NCBI GenBank assembly: GCA_021495925.1
Contig: JAKEKT010000007.1
Location: 496,001-560,000 of the forward strand
DNA: 64,000 bases
Reading direction: 5' to 3'
DNA from: Diplodia intermedia
Taxonomy: Eukaryota > Ascomycota > Dothideomycetes > Botryosphaeriales > Botryosphaeriaceae
The notes beneath the pieces were generated by a model. The model was given only the letters and a program-made list of their open reading frames with translations, had not been told where the DNA came from and made no database searches. How positions within the stretch are numbered: the stretch's first letter is position 1; each line of letters begins with the position of its first letter. Made by a program: the position numbers and the translations under genes. Positions 10,362-22,924 of this stretch are shown here, one piece after another.

Positions 10362-13300
10362 GGTGAAGGTTGCTGGATGCAGAGAAACTGAGGCAGCAAT
10401 GGCGGTTTATAGCACTGGCGCGAGAGGAAGTCACAGTGCCTGCCACGCGCAAAGGTCAGACAGGCTTAAACAAATACGAGGCGGACGGGGCTCACAGTAG
10501 GGAATGCTTGCACGACGGGGATTGTCTTTGGCGAGCAGGGCGTGGCGCAGCGGTGATTCAGGTGAATCTCTGGCTGTGCAACGACGAAAAGGAGAGTGGG
10601 CGGCTGTAGCGACGGTCAGACGAGGGAGCTGGGGGAGCAGCAGCGGGGAGCGGGGCGGTCGACATACGAGAGTGGTATAATGAACGTGGGTTGAGCGCGG
10701 TGCCCAGGTCGGAAGCGGAGGGTAGAGAGCGACAGTGAAAGAGAGCGAGGTTGCGCGAGCTCTTTACAGCATCAGTCGGGGGGAGCGGGCCAGCAAAAAG
10801 GCGTGAAGGGAGCGGCGGCGTGGAGGTTTTGGGGCAGGGCCCGGGGGACGTCTGAGCGTGCGGCCGGGATGTTAGCTGTGGCATTCCCCAAAACAGAACG
10901 CCTTCGTGCCTGGCAGGAGGCCGCCCAGGCCTTAATTGGCTCGTCCAAGGCAATATTAATCTCGCGCCCTCTCCGCATCCGCGCCGCTTCCACGCCTGCT
11001 GCAGCCCACTCCGCCGCCCGGCCGCACGTGTCGAGGACTGCTCACCCGCAGGCCTCTCCAGAGGCGATCGCACCGCGCTGCTCGCGAATCCGCCGGCTGC
11101 CGCGCGCTCAGGAGGCGGTTCCAAGATCGCCCAGGCTGGCAAACTTCGGGCCAAGACTCCGCCGGCTGCGTGTGCTGTGGAAATTGCTGTGCTTGGCGAT
11201 AGGGGACCCGCTCGTGTCGATGCACCGCGACAATCGTCAAGAGGCGCCGCTCCACGCCGGCGCTCCGCCGCGGGGCTGCCCGCCTTATGAGGGCTGCTAT
11301 GGCTCACGGCTTCGCAGAGCATGCAGCGCCTGTGCGACACGCATCCCGCCGCGTCCCGTTCGGGCAGGTGAGGATCGCAAGAGGGGCGGTGGAGGAATTG
11401 CGAGGTCGAGCCGCTAGTTCCCTGTGGCGATCCGCAGCGCGCACGCCCCGGTCTGGGGACCCGAGTGGCCCTGTCCCTGACACATCCCAGCGCTGGCTCT
11501 CTTTGGCGACTCGCGCCGCAGTCAGCATCTTAATCCGGGTGGCTGCTCGGGTACCTGACGCTAGTGCGCTCGATAGCTGCGTGTCATGGTCATGCAAGGC
11601 ATTCCACCACCACGACACCCTGCCCAATTGCGTAACCGCGCAATCTTCGGGCCCAAGTCGCCACGGCAATCAGAGTCAACTCATTTTTGCAGCAGATGAG
11701 GTCACTGCTCGCGTGGCCGCCGGAATGCGTCTCGGCCAGACCGCGTCCGCCCTGCTCGCGGTGACACGGCGGGCGCAGGTACGAATCGGGCTCCGCCCAC
11801 AGCGCCCTGCTGCTCGAAGCCGCGTGCATTCCAAATGCGAGCCCTGCCGCTGACAGGCGCCACTCTTCAGATCTGCGCGCCACCATCGACTCCGGGGAAC
11901 GTCGTCGACGGCCAACGCTCGACGGCCGTCGGATTGCCCGGCTGCTGCGAGTTGCCATGGCACCACACGCGGGTGATGCGCTGTCCCGTATTCACGCAAA
12001 TCTCCCGCCATGCGCTGTCGTGCAACCCCCAGGCGCCTCGTACTGCTCCACGCCGTTTCCGACGCCGGTCCCAGCTGTTGGTAGGGCGAGCCGCTTTGCT
12101 GCAGGTACACGTCGCGCAACGTGCTGCTAGTCTCCAGCGCCGCACCCAAGATACGAGCGCTTTCGTCCTCCTGCAGATCGCAAACTTTCCTCCTGCATCC
12201 TCTTACACCGGCCGTCTGCTGACGCTGAGCAACATCGCAACGATAAGGTCCGGTCCGCCAGCCACCGCACTCAACCTCTACCACTCGTTCGCCCTCGTGA
12301 CCATGCTACCGTTCCATCGCGTCAGCCCGCCGAACTTCGGTCCGTGCTAGCTTCTGAGACGCTTTCTGGATCGACCTCCGCCCTTCGCACGTCCTCGAGC
12401 TTCTCAACGGATATCTGCCGGCCCTACGAAAGGGCCAAGCACGAGGAATGATGCGAGCCACGTATGCCATCATTCTACCGACCACATGGCCCGTACAAGG
12501 CCTCTTCTCCGCTTCATGCTCGACACCCACCCGGACGAACCGCGCGACACCATCGCCGTACGAACCAGCGCTTTCCGTCCGATGTCTCTGCCGTGCTCGC
12601 CTTTGGTGAGAACCATCGTTTGGTTTGGGCTGCCCGACATGCCATGCAAGGGAGCGCATCCTAGCATTGACGATAGACGTGGCCATCGGATTTTGACACT
12701 CAATGGCAAGTTCCCGATCCTGTCAACTGATACAGCAGAATCCTCGTCTACGTGGTCGAGCATCATTGCGCAGATGCTCCATAGCCCACTCTCCCCCACC
12801 TTTCGACCATGGCACGAGCCTTCCGTGGTGAATCTGATAGTTGCTGCAAGTTACTGTTGGGCGGTGAACAAGCAAGAGCATTGGGATTACCGGGCGAAGC
12901 GAGATTTGGTGCAACGGCAAAAATCCTACTCCAGGTGACCCGGCAAGATTTGAGACGTTGTGTTGTGCGTCTAGGCTTCTGCCACTTGCACGTTACTGCA
13001 GGTTCCTCGACTGCCCCGCACCTGCTCACGAGGCACAATTGGCGCATCTGAGCTGGCTGGGTTTGGTCCTCTCTCGCTCACGTCGGCATGCCGTCGAGCA
13101 TCGGGTCATCCGAATACTTCGTTTGCTCTCGAAATGTTCGGCGCTCCCCATTCAAAATGAGCGCGTGGGGAAGTTTGGTTGACCGCACGCGCCATTCGGT
13201 GGTGTCCTGGAGGATCATTTGCCATGGCAATTAGCGGCCGAACAGTGCATCGCTCGATGCTCATGCGACGATAAGAAAAGCTGTGATACCCCTCGAGCCA

Positions 13301-14297
13301 GGAGCAGCGCACAGAGAGATGAACAAACAGATGTCCTGACTTGGTAAGCACTATTACCAGGTAGCGCCCCTATTTGCCGTCCCAAGCTCTTCATCACGCT
13401 TGGCGACCAAGTCTGGTCGTCGAAGACCCTGTCTAGCCGCCGGCTTGAACACTGCTCATTACCGATGCACTCCATAAGGCCTATGGTGTGCCGGGATCCG
13501 GTCCGAAAGGCCTCTATTTTTGCCTGATGGGGTGCGCTCGAGCAATCAGCGCCGAGCATCCTTTATTGATTGCTTGTCGATGGCAATCACCGACGGATCA
13601 GTTGCCTGTGGGGTTCTGGGTGCGCCGTCGTAGTTGGTTTCCGCGAGAGGAATGCCGTGTGTACCGGGGATGTTTTTTGGAAGAAAAGAAGGTTGTCAGG
13701 GGCTCTGCGGCGGCTGCTTGTGGATTAGCTCGCGCTCCGCCTCACGACCGAGTGGGGACGCAGGGTGATTGCTGCTTGGCGAACGCAATGCCGTCGCCCG
13801 GCGAAGAGAGTCAAGAGCATTAGCAATGGCTACGCGGTATCGACTTGGCCTTTCCACTCTGCAGAGAGTGATAAGTAGACTTGGCTATGAGTCAAGATGC
13901 TCGGCAAAGGTTGTGGAGATCCGATCAGATCATTGGACGCGGCGATTACTGCCCGGCTCTTCCGCCTTCTGATTGCGGGGTTTACTTTTGCGCCCCGGTC
14001 ATCCCGCCATGCCGTCATCGCTGCTGACTTTTTGAAGAACACGACGACTCCAAAACCGCAGGGCGTCGAAAGCTGGCTTCGGCAGCTCGTTAGGTCTCAC
14101 CCTCAACATCAATTCCTTCCAGCGCTCCTATAGACTGCATCAGCTTACCTCACCCATCTTCATTGTTCTGTTCCCGGGCCCTTGTTTCTTTCCCTTAAGA
14201 TCTGGCAAAGGAGCCGAGCTGAGCATCCACACTCACATTTGAAAGCTCCTTACCGAAAACAAAGTGAGGCAGGAAAAGACGTCTCAATGGTCCCAAG
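10362..14297. other. gene-poor 3.9-kb region
   Basis: Between the SUN gene (-) and the amidase gene (+). Open frames of up to about 260 codons occur on both strands, but they overlap one another, often lack good starts, are rich in Arg, Ser, Ala and Pro, and show no domain or family motif. They look like the chance frames expected in GC-rich DNA. The region must hold the upstream sequences of both flanking secreted-protein genes. I see no RNA gene or mobile element. Confidence 0.5.
10406..10411 (-). promoter_or_regulatory. possible TATA box of the SUN-family gene
   Basis: On the minus strand the sequence reads gctataaaccg, with TATAAA 45 nt upstream of the start codon. The leader would be short, and no transcription start is known, so this is a positional inference. 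Confidence 0.35.
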
Positions 14298-16022
14298 ATG
14301 CTCTCCATCAAATCATCCATCCGTCTCCTGACCATCGTATTTCTACTTGCCATCTCCGGCCATGCTTCAGCCCAGTCCCTCGGCTTCGACAGCCGCGAAG
14401 CCACAATAGCCACCGTCCACCACGCCCTATACACCGGCCTCTCCTCCTGTCGCGAGGTGGTCTCGTCCTTCCTGACCCGCATCGAGGCGCACAACCCCAA
14501 GATCAACGCCATCATCGCCCTGAACCCCGCCGCCCTGGCCACCGCGGACGCGCTGGACGAGGCCCTGGCCCAAGGCAACGCCACCGGCCCGCTCTTCTGC
14601 GTCCCCGTGCTGCTCAAGGACAACTTCGACTTCGCGGGCCTGCCCACGACGGGCGGCAACCTCGGCCTCGCGTCGCTCCGCCCGGCCGCGTCCGCCCCGG
14701 CCGTCGCCGCGCTGCAGCGCGCCGGCGCCGTCGTGCTGGGCAAGGCCAACCTGCACGAGCTGGCGCTGGAGGGGCTGTCGGTGAGCTCGCTCGGCGGGCA
14801 GACGCGCAACCCGTACGACGCCTCGCGCACGCCGGGCGGGTCGTCGGGCGGCAGCGGCGCGGCCGTGGCGGCGGGCTTCGCGGTGCTGGCGACGGGCACC
14901 GACACGGTGAACTCGCTGCGCAGCCCGGCGTCGGCGAACAACCTGTTCAGCGTGAGGCCGACGCGCGGGCTGGTGAGCAGGAGCGGCGTCATGCCCATCT
15001 CGTACACGCAGGACGCGGCGGGTGTGATTGCGCGGAGTCTCGAGGATGTGGCGGCTGCGCTGACGGTCATGGCGGGGGTGGGGTACGACGTGGACGGCGA
15101 CAATGCGACGGCGCTGATTCCGGAGTCCAGTGTGGGTGTGGACTACGGCGCGGAGCTGGCGGCCGCGTCGTCAACGGGTCTGGACGGCGTAAGGCTGGGG
15201 TTGTTGGAGCCGTTCTTCAACCGCACGGCGAGCCCGGAGAACGACCCCGTGAACGAGGCCATGGACGCGGTCGTCGGAGCGCTGGAGGCCGCGGGCGCGA
15301 CCGTCGTCCGCATCAACGACACGGCGCTGTTCAACGTCACGTCCATAGCCGCGGAGCTGGACACCCAGCGCTTCGAGTACCGCGAGTCCATGGACGCGTA
15401 CCTGCAGAACCCGGGCCGCGCCTCCAACTCTTCTTCCTCCTCGCCCCGCACCCTCGCCGACATCTACGCCACGAACAACACGTCCGGATCGGGCGCCGGC
15501 AACGGCTCCTTCGTCGTCATCCCCGCGCAGTACGAATACGTCACCACGTCCCTCCGCTCCAGCACCGCCAACGCCACCTACGCCGCCGTCCAGGCGGGCG
15601 TGCGCAACCTGACGCTCGCCCTCGCCTCGACGCTGTCCGCCCATCGCGTCTCCGCCCTCATCTACCCCGAGCAGCGCAACCTCGTCGTGCCGATAGGCTC
15701 CGCGAGCCAGGCCGGCCGGAACGGCATCCTCGCCGCCCTGACCGGTTCCCCCGTCGTCACGGTCCCCGTGGGATTCAGCGAGGCGACCGAGGAGGCGCCG
15801 CTGGGCGTTCCCATCGGGATGGAGATTCTGGGCCGACCGTGGGCCGAGAGGGGGTTGCTGGCGGTGGCGAAGGGGGTGTGCGCGGCGCTGGGGCCGAGGG
15901 CGAGGAGGAGGTCTCCCGAGTGGGCGAAGGGGTTTGTGGAGGCGAAGGAGTATGAGAGTGTGCCGGTGGTGAGTCCGGATAGGGGGAGTGTGCCAGAGAC
16001 ATATCCGCTGGGGGTATTGTGA
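14298..16022 (+). CDS. secreted amidase-signature-family hydrolase
   Basis: A single exon encodes 574 residues. The first 25 or so form a signal peptide (hydrophobic IRLLTIVFLLAIS, then HASAQS), so the enzyme probably enters the secretory pathway. Several N-x-S/T sites fit this. The amidase-signature Ser-cisSer-Lys triad can be located: Lys107 in VPVLLKDNFD, cis-Ser182 in PGGSSGGSGAA and the nucleophile Ser206 in GTDTVNSLR. The spacings of 75 and 24 residues match the family. The nucleophile motif reads TDTVNS instead of the common DTGGS, so the glycines before the serine are replaced while the serine is kept. Family members hydrolyse amide bonds; the substrate cannot be told from sequence. 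A large open frame overlapping in another phase is a shadow caused by high GC. Confidence 0.92.
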   Translation: MLSIKSSIRLLTIVFLLAISGHASAQSLGFDSREATIATVHHALYTGLSSCREVVSSFLTRIEAHNPKINAIIALNPAALATADALDEALAQGNATGPLFCVPVLLKDNFDFAGLPTTGGNLGLASLRPAASAPAVAALQRAGAVVLGKANLHELALEGLSVSSLGGQTRNPYDASRTPGGSSGGSGAAVAAGFAVLATGTDTVNSLRSPASANNLFSVRPTRGLVSRSGVMPISYTQDAAGVIARSLEDVAAALTVMAGVGYDVDGDNATALIPESSVGVDYGAELAAASSTGLDGVRLGLLEPFFNRTASPENDPVNEAMDAVVGALEAAGATVVRINDTALFNVTSIAAELDTQRFEYRESMDAYLQNPGRASNSSSSSPRTLADIYATNNTSGSGAGNGSFVVIPAQYEYVTTSLRSSTANATYAAVQAGVRNLTLALASTLSAHRVSALIYPEQRNLVVPIGSASQAGRNGILAALTGSPVVTVPVGFSEATEEAPLGVPIGMEILGRPWAERGLLAVAKGVCAALGPRARRRSPEWAKGFVEAKEYESVPVVSPDRGSVPETYPLGVL

Positions 16023-18531
16023 TGGCGGGGTTTCAAGTAGGAGTGTGGTTGATGGATGATTGCCTGTTATGCTGAAATATGACGGCGAGAGGACCGCGAT
16101 GGTGTAGAAGTAGCATGCTTTGATGATTAGGTGATAAATGTGTTTGCTCTGAGTTTCTAATCTTGACAGTTTGTTGATTTTGTCTGGTGGCTATGTTTAC
16201 AGGCCTTTCTCTGTTGCTCAACGTACGTACGTGACTGACCGCATACAAGAAGCATTCGCAGACGGAGAATTTAGCTCTGATGTTCACGCTCATCGATAAA
16301 AGGTCAGAAAAGAAATTGAAGAGAGCGTGGCGGCAATCACTACTGACATTCTGTGATGAATGATAATGAAAATACGCGTTGCACTACTTACATGCGTGGT
16401 TGGAACTGGTGTCTGGATGCATATGGAGTGTCTTAAAATTCACATTTACGTCCGGACGTTTGATCTAACTGCTTAGGTAAGAGGGCTCAGAAAACTTACA
16501 TCTGCATGCGATAAGTGATAGAAAGGACGAGTAAATGTTGAAAAAAAAATGTTGCAAAATACTGAGTAGTGGACCGAAGATGGCATCGGAAAAGTCGAGG
16601 AGAGCACCATCCTCTCTCAAAGCCGTAGAATGATTTTGTGGGACCATGAAGCAGATGTTCGGATGTAGATGTAGGTTCAAAGTCATATGACAATGTCTAA
16701 ATGTTGACTTTACTAGCAAAACTCAACTGTAACATATCAGATGGAACGTGCTTACCAAGAAGAAAGTTTTTGGGTGTTCCAGTGTGGCGGTTGGGCCTGG
16801 AGTTTGAGGTTGTCCCTCATCGAAACTGCCGCAACAATGCACTCACCATCTATACACCCACCGCGCTACATCGAGAAACGGCCATCCCCTCCGAGCATTC
16901 AATGCAAAACTGTTAGGCCCGGATTTACTAATTTTTTCTAGGGACCGCGGAGGGATTCCGCGCCTTGTCTGACGATCTCAGTTGCGTTTAAGTCACAGCT
17001 AGACGGTAGTTATCGACACCTGAGACTGTGGTACGGTCGCAGCCTGATGCCGTCTAGAGGCTCCCCACAGCACTTATCCGGCAATGATTCGCCGAGACCA
17101 GGGAGTTCTCCACAACTTCAGAAGTACTCGGGTGTACCCGCGGAGGGGTGGATCTGCTGGAAGCGCACAGGGTGGCCTCCGCGACACGCTGATCTGAATC
17201 CCTGGACGATCGCATAGTGCACGATCAACCGCCAAGGAGGTAAAACAGAGTCCGCCGCGACTAGTTTGGCATCCGTGTGTTGTCCATCTTCCCAAGTCAT
17301 AGCGCTGCGGCTCAAAATATCCGCTTCGACTGGAGGTACGCGCGGAGAGGCTGTGCCACGTGGAGCAGCGGCGGCAGTGCGGGCTCTCCCCCCTGGACAA
17401 AGACATTTGACCACCGACTGCTTAATATTGGCTCCTGAGAACGAGAGTCAATCCGGATGCGCCCAAAGAAGGGGTCACAAGGATCCAAGGAGCATTGCGC
17501 CAAGGCCGACAGATTAGGCTCCAAAACGACACACGTATCGTCACCGGGGCTGCGAGAGTTTCCAGTGGGCCCAGCGGACCGGCTCGCCATGTTCGTCGTC
17601 ATTGCAGTATCTTGAGCCGAGAGTTCGGTCTGCGGGGCCCACTGTCGGCGTTGCAGAAGCTTGCGTGTAGAAGCCTGTCAGTTGCTTGCCACTTGCGTGC
17701 TGCTGTCGGCACCGGCACGCGCTCGGGCAGAAATCGAAGGATGTCTCAGACTTTTTAATTCCTTTGGGTTCTAAAAATGAGCGGGCGATGAGCACCTGGC
17801 GGCCAGACTGACGATGCTCGGAGATTTGCGGCTCGATGTTGTGCTGCGGCAGCGTGGTCCTGCGCAGCCAGGGCTGAAGCGGGTCTTGCGATGCTGCAGT
17901 TGAGCGGGTATGCTGAGATCGGCAGCGGCACGGCAGCGGCAACGGCAACGGGAACGCGCGGAAGGTCGCTTGGCTTGCAGCAGAGGCGGTGTTGAGGTGG
18001 CGTTGGGTGATGCATGTGTGGGCACTGGAGGGTTCCGCGGGTGTGAGCAGTCGCGATTGGCCGTGCTCCTGCCGGCCCCCTGGCACTGCCCCTCTTGGCC
18101 TGCGGTCCAGCCACTCCGCCGCCGCCGACAGGCGCTGAAACCGTGTGCAGCGTCAGCCCGCGCTCAGTCCATCTGCGTCGTGCGCGCAGCGTCACTCCAG
18201 GCCCAGACAGGCGCATGCTGTCAAATCGCATCGGCACAATGTCCTGATTTCTAACCAAGCCAAGCTACGGCCGGAGAGCGCGTGGTCCATGTACTGTGTA
18301 GTCGCCGCCCCTCCCGTCCGGAGTCGTCCCTTCCGCGCCATCTTGCCCATCTCTACTGCTTTTTGCCCGAGCTAGCCCTGCCGATAAACTTCTAAGCCTC
18401 GCCCGACACGAACGCCAGCCAGCAGGACCCTGCCGCTGCCAGATTCGTGCCCAGCTTAATATTGCCAGACTGCAACTTCCAAACGCACCTCGTTCACGCG
18501 CTCACTCAACACCAAACCACTACCGCCAGCC
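16023..18531. other. intergenic region, AT-rich then GC-rich
   Basis: About 2.5 kb without a supportable gene. The part from 16030 to 16760 is AT-rich. From about 17000 it becomes GC-rich, with chance overlapping frames. A short acgtacgtacgt run lies at 16223-16234. The last stretch is the leader of the AhpC/TSA-like gene. Confidence 0.5.
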
Positions 18532-19654
18532 ATGGCCGCCACAACAGAGCCGACTCCCGAGCAGCAGCGACCTGCCTCTACGGAGAAGAAGCCCGAGCCT
18601 CAAGCACACACTCCTGCGCCAGCACCCGCAGCAGACATCACAGACGAGAAAGATGCCTCGCTAGCAAAGGAACCAGATGCTACTGCAGCAGCATGCGACT
18701 TCGACCCCTCCGCCGACTTCAAGGGCGATGTGCAGGTTTCGCAAGAGCTTCCTACGGAGGCCGACATCAAGAAATGCGAGGATATGCTCGTTCTGGGCGC
18801 GGATGGCGAGTCGCGGCCCTTCAAAAGCCTGTACTCAGGTGAAGGCGTGGCCGAAAGACAGCTGATCATCTTCGTGCGACACTTCTTCTGCGGAGTACGG
18901 TCCCCGAACCCTTTGCGCTCTTTCTCCCACCTTGCTGACAACTAGTCCACAGAACTGCCAGGAGTACCTGCGCACGCTTTCCGCTAGCGTCACCCCTGAC
19001 GCGTTGCTCGCGCTGCCCACGCCCACCTTCATCACCGTCGTCGGCTGCGGCCGCCCGGAGCTGATCTCGATGTATGCGCAGACGACCAATTGCCCGTTCC
19101 CCATCTTCGCCGACCCGACGGCCAAGCTGTACGATTACTTCGGCATGATGCGCACGCTGTCGCTGGGACCCAAACGTCCGGACTACATGAAGGCCAGCAT
19201 GGTGTCGACGACGATGCAGAGCATGTACCAGTGCATCAAGAGCGGGAAGGGTATCGTGCAGGGTGGCGACCTCAGGCAGGTCGGCGGCGAGATGCTGTTC
19301 GAGGACGGTAAGGTGACGTGGGTGCACAGGATGAAGAACACGCGCGATCACGCCGAGATTGATGAGCTGAGGAGCATCCTCGGGCTGACTGGGAAGGATG
19401 AGGGACGGAGAGAGCGCCACGATGGTTTCAAAGCCATGGCGAGGAGCATGAGCTGGAGTCGCAGGCACGAGCGGAGCCACGAGCGCGGCAAGGACCGGAG
19501 CAGGTCGCGGGAACCTAGAGTAGAGGAGGTGAATGAGATGGGCGAGGCGAAGGAGAAGGAGCAGAGGAAGAGTAAGAGGAGATCCCTGTTTGCAAGAGCA
19601 GAAGCTCCAAGGGCAGATACGAACTTGAAGGCCGAGGTCGAGAAGGCTTCGTAG
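18532..19654 (+). CDS. AhpC/TSA-family peroxiredoxin-like protein (PRXL2/AAED1-like)
   Basis: Two exons, 18532-18894 and 18953-19654, give 354 residues. Splicing across the 58-nt intron joins VRHFFCG to NCQEYLRTL and creates the CxxC pair Cys120/Cys123 typical of this thioredoxin-fold group. Later blocks fit the family: TFITVVGCGRPELI, FPIFADPTAKLYDYFGM, and GGDLRQVGGEMLFEDGKV near the end of the fold. The N-terminal 60 residues are Pro/Ala/Glu-rich and likely disordered. The last 90 or so residues are strongly charged with Arg-Ser elements (RSMSWSRRHERSHERGKDRSRS), an addition outside the conserved domain that could carry nuclear targeting or phosphorylation sites. A redox role is inferred from the fold; no substrate is known. 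The gene precedes formaldehyde dehydrogenase on the same strand. Confidence 0.88.
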
Positions 19655-20495
19655 GCGTATTTAGGAAACTATCGGAAGCGGGGCCAGGGTAGCATTTGCA
19701 GCGGCGTTTACGGAGCCAAGGGAACAAAGTCCGTCTAGGTACTTAGCGATGATTTCTCGGAATCCAAGACTTGCTAGATTCAGAAAAATGCTAGCATACG
19801 GACGCGGGGTCGACGCGTGAAAGCCAGCCTTCGAACCTTATTCGGAGATGCATGCTGGGGCCGGACACGGAGATCGCGGGTATGACTCGGGAGTGCCTGC
19901 GGCCACGCGGCGCCGGCCAGAGAAGACGAGGCCCAAGCAACAGGAAGATGGCGCAGGCGGCGGGAAGATAGCAGCCTCGAAGGCACAATTGCAGTAATCG
20001 AGTCCATTATGGCAAGCAGACCCACGAGCAACCCGGACCCCAATGCGGCAAAAAGTCCCGACGGCGGGCAGGCGGTCGAGCGGGCTAAGCTGTGATGGAC
20101 CCCGCCTACTACCCCGCCGCCGCGCGCAGGCTCGTCATCGCTGGCAGATTCGTCAGAAAGCGCGCCGAGAACCACGCCCCGCCGCGCAAGGATCGCGTCC
20201 AGCTGTGAGGGGAAGTTATCGCAGTCGGATGGGAAGCCGGTCAATGGCGGCACGCTCATTGGGCCCAGCAGGTATGCTGCCGGCACCAGGCGCCCTCTCG
20301 CAGTCCCCCACATGGCTCTTGCTTTCGGACGAGGGCACATAAAATAGATCCGCCTCCTCCCGCCGTCACCGTGCCTTGAACTCATCTTCTCTCCCCCTCT
20401 CTCCCTCCTCACCGCGTCCTCAATCTTCCCAAAGATACCCCGCAGCTCGCGACCAACCACCACCCCCGCCGACGACAACACAACCACCAGCCGCC
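19655..20495. other. intergenic region upstream of formaldehyde dehydrogenase
   Basis: GC-rich sequence without a supportable gene. Its last 160 bp carry a TATA-like run and a pyrimidine-rich tract, annotated separately. Confidence 0.5.
20338..20441 (+). promoter_or_regulatory. probable core promoter of formaldehyde dehydrogenase
   Basis: A TATA-like ATAAAATA lies near 20340-20347. It is followed by a CT-rich tract from about 20384 (cttctctccccctctctccc) up to about 50 nt before the ATG at 20496. CT-rich tracts just upstream of the start are common in highly expressed fungal genes. The call rests on position and composition only. Confidence 0.45.
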
Positions 20496-22142
<1,647 letters not shown>

Positions 22143-22355
22143 TAGAAGGAGTTCGATCTAGCTGGGGCATGGTGATGTGCAAATGGTCTATGGTTACGTT
22201 TTCATCACGTCTTTGGCAATAACGGTCTGGTGGCAAGGTGTTGCAAAAATGGCTTGTAGGTGTGTATTGCCAACAGTCCGTAAATATGACATTAAACCGA
22301 GAGGAGCTTCGTGCCAAAAGTATCATGCGCCGTGCTTATGAGTCACGCCCTGGTG

Positions 22356-22437
22356 TGGGGAGTTGAAGCTTCCGTCCCGATGGAGAGGCTGCCGCATTTC
22401 ATGGCCTCTCCGTCGGGACGGAAGCTTCAACTCCCCA
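22356..22437. repeat. 34-bp inverted repeat with a 14-nt loop
   Basis: The left arm 22356-22389 begins TGGGGAGTTGAAGCTTCC. The right arm 22404-22437 is its reverse complement at all positions but one: T at 22381 faces G at 22412, which would pair as G-U in RNA. The loop 22390-22403 is tgccgcatttcatg. It lies about 280 bp past the formaldehyde dehydrogenase stop and 490 bp before the SET-gene ATG. It could be a small foldback element, a small-RNA precursor or a transcript 3'-end structure. I see no target-site duplication. Confidence 0.9.
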
Positions 22438-22873
22438 TTAAACCTAGCCGCAAGAGACTGGAAAGGCATCGCAGCTTCACGCCCTTCGCCATATCATTAT
22501 AATTATATTTCGACATCGCCTGCCGGCTCTTTCAACTTGGTTAGTCAGCTCATGGGGACCAAGCATGGAAGTGCTAACGGATGTGTGCAGATACAAAGAC
22601 ACTCCCTTATTTGGCAGCTTTACATTTGCTGGTTCTTCCTCGCGTACCCATGCGCTTGGCAGCAGGGAACGAAGAAAAAGCAATCGCGTCTCTGTCTGGT
22701 TCGAATGCGGCAAGCACGAAAGAACATCGCAAACAAAAATCATCTGACCTCTTCTCTTTCCAATCCTTTTCCCGTTTGGCCCCGTCACCCTCCGCCCTCC
22801 AAAACAAGATCTTCCACCTAAAAATTCCATGGAACTCCCACATCCACCACTGTCAAACTCGCCAACTCCATCT

Positions 22874-22917
22874 TAGCAACAGCAGCAACAACAGCAGCAG
22901 CAGCAGCAAACAGCACG
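22874..22917 (+). repeat. CAG/CAA simple repeat in the SET-gene leader
   Basis: An interrupted CAG/CAA trinucleotide tract just upstream of the ATG at 22925. It is probably transcribed as part of the 5' leader. Confidence 0.75.
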
Positions 22918-22924
22918 AACAATC

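Noticed and set aside
9414..10391. 325-codon plus-strand frame over the SUN gene.
   Set aside because: It is the antisense shadow of the SUN coding sequence, with a low-complexity Gly/Arg translation.
14264..15955. 563-codon frame overlapping the amidase gene in another phase.
   Set aside because: It is Arg/His/Pro/Gly-rich with no motif, while the overlapping frame has a signal peptide and the amidase triad.
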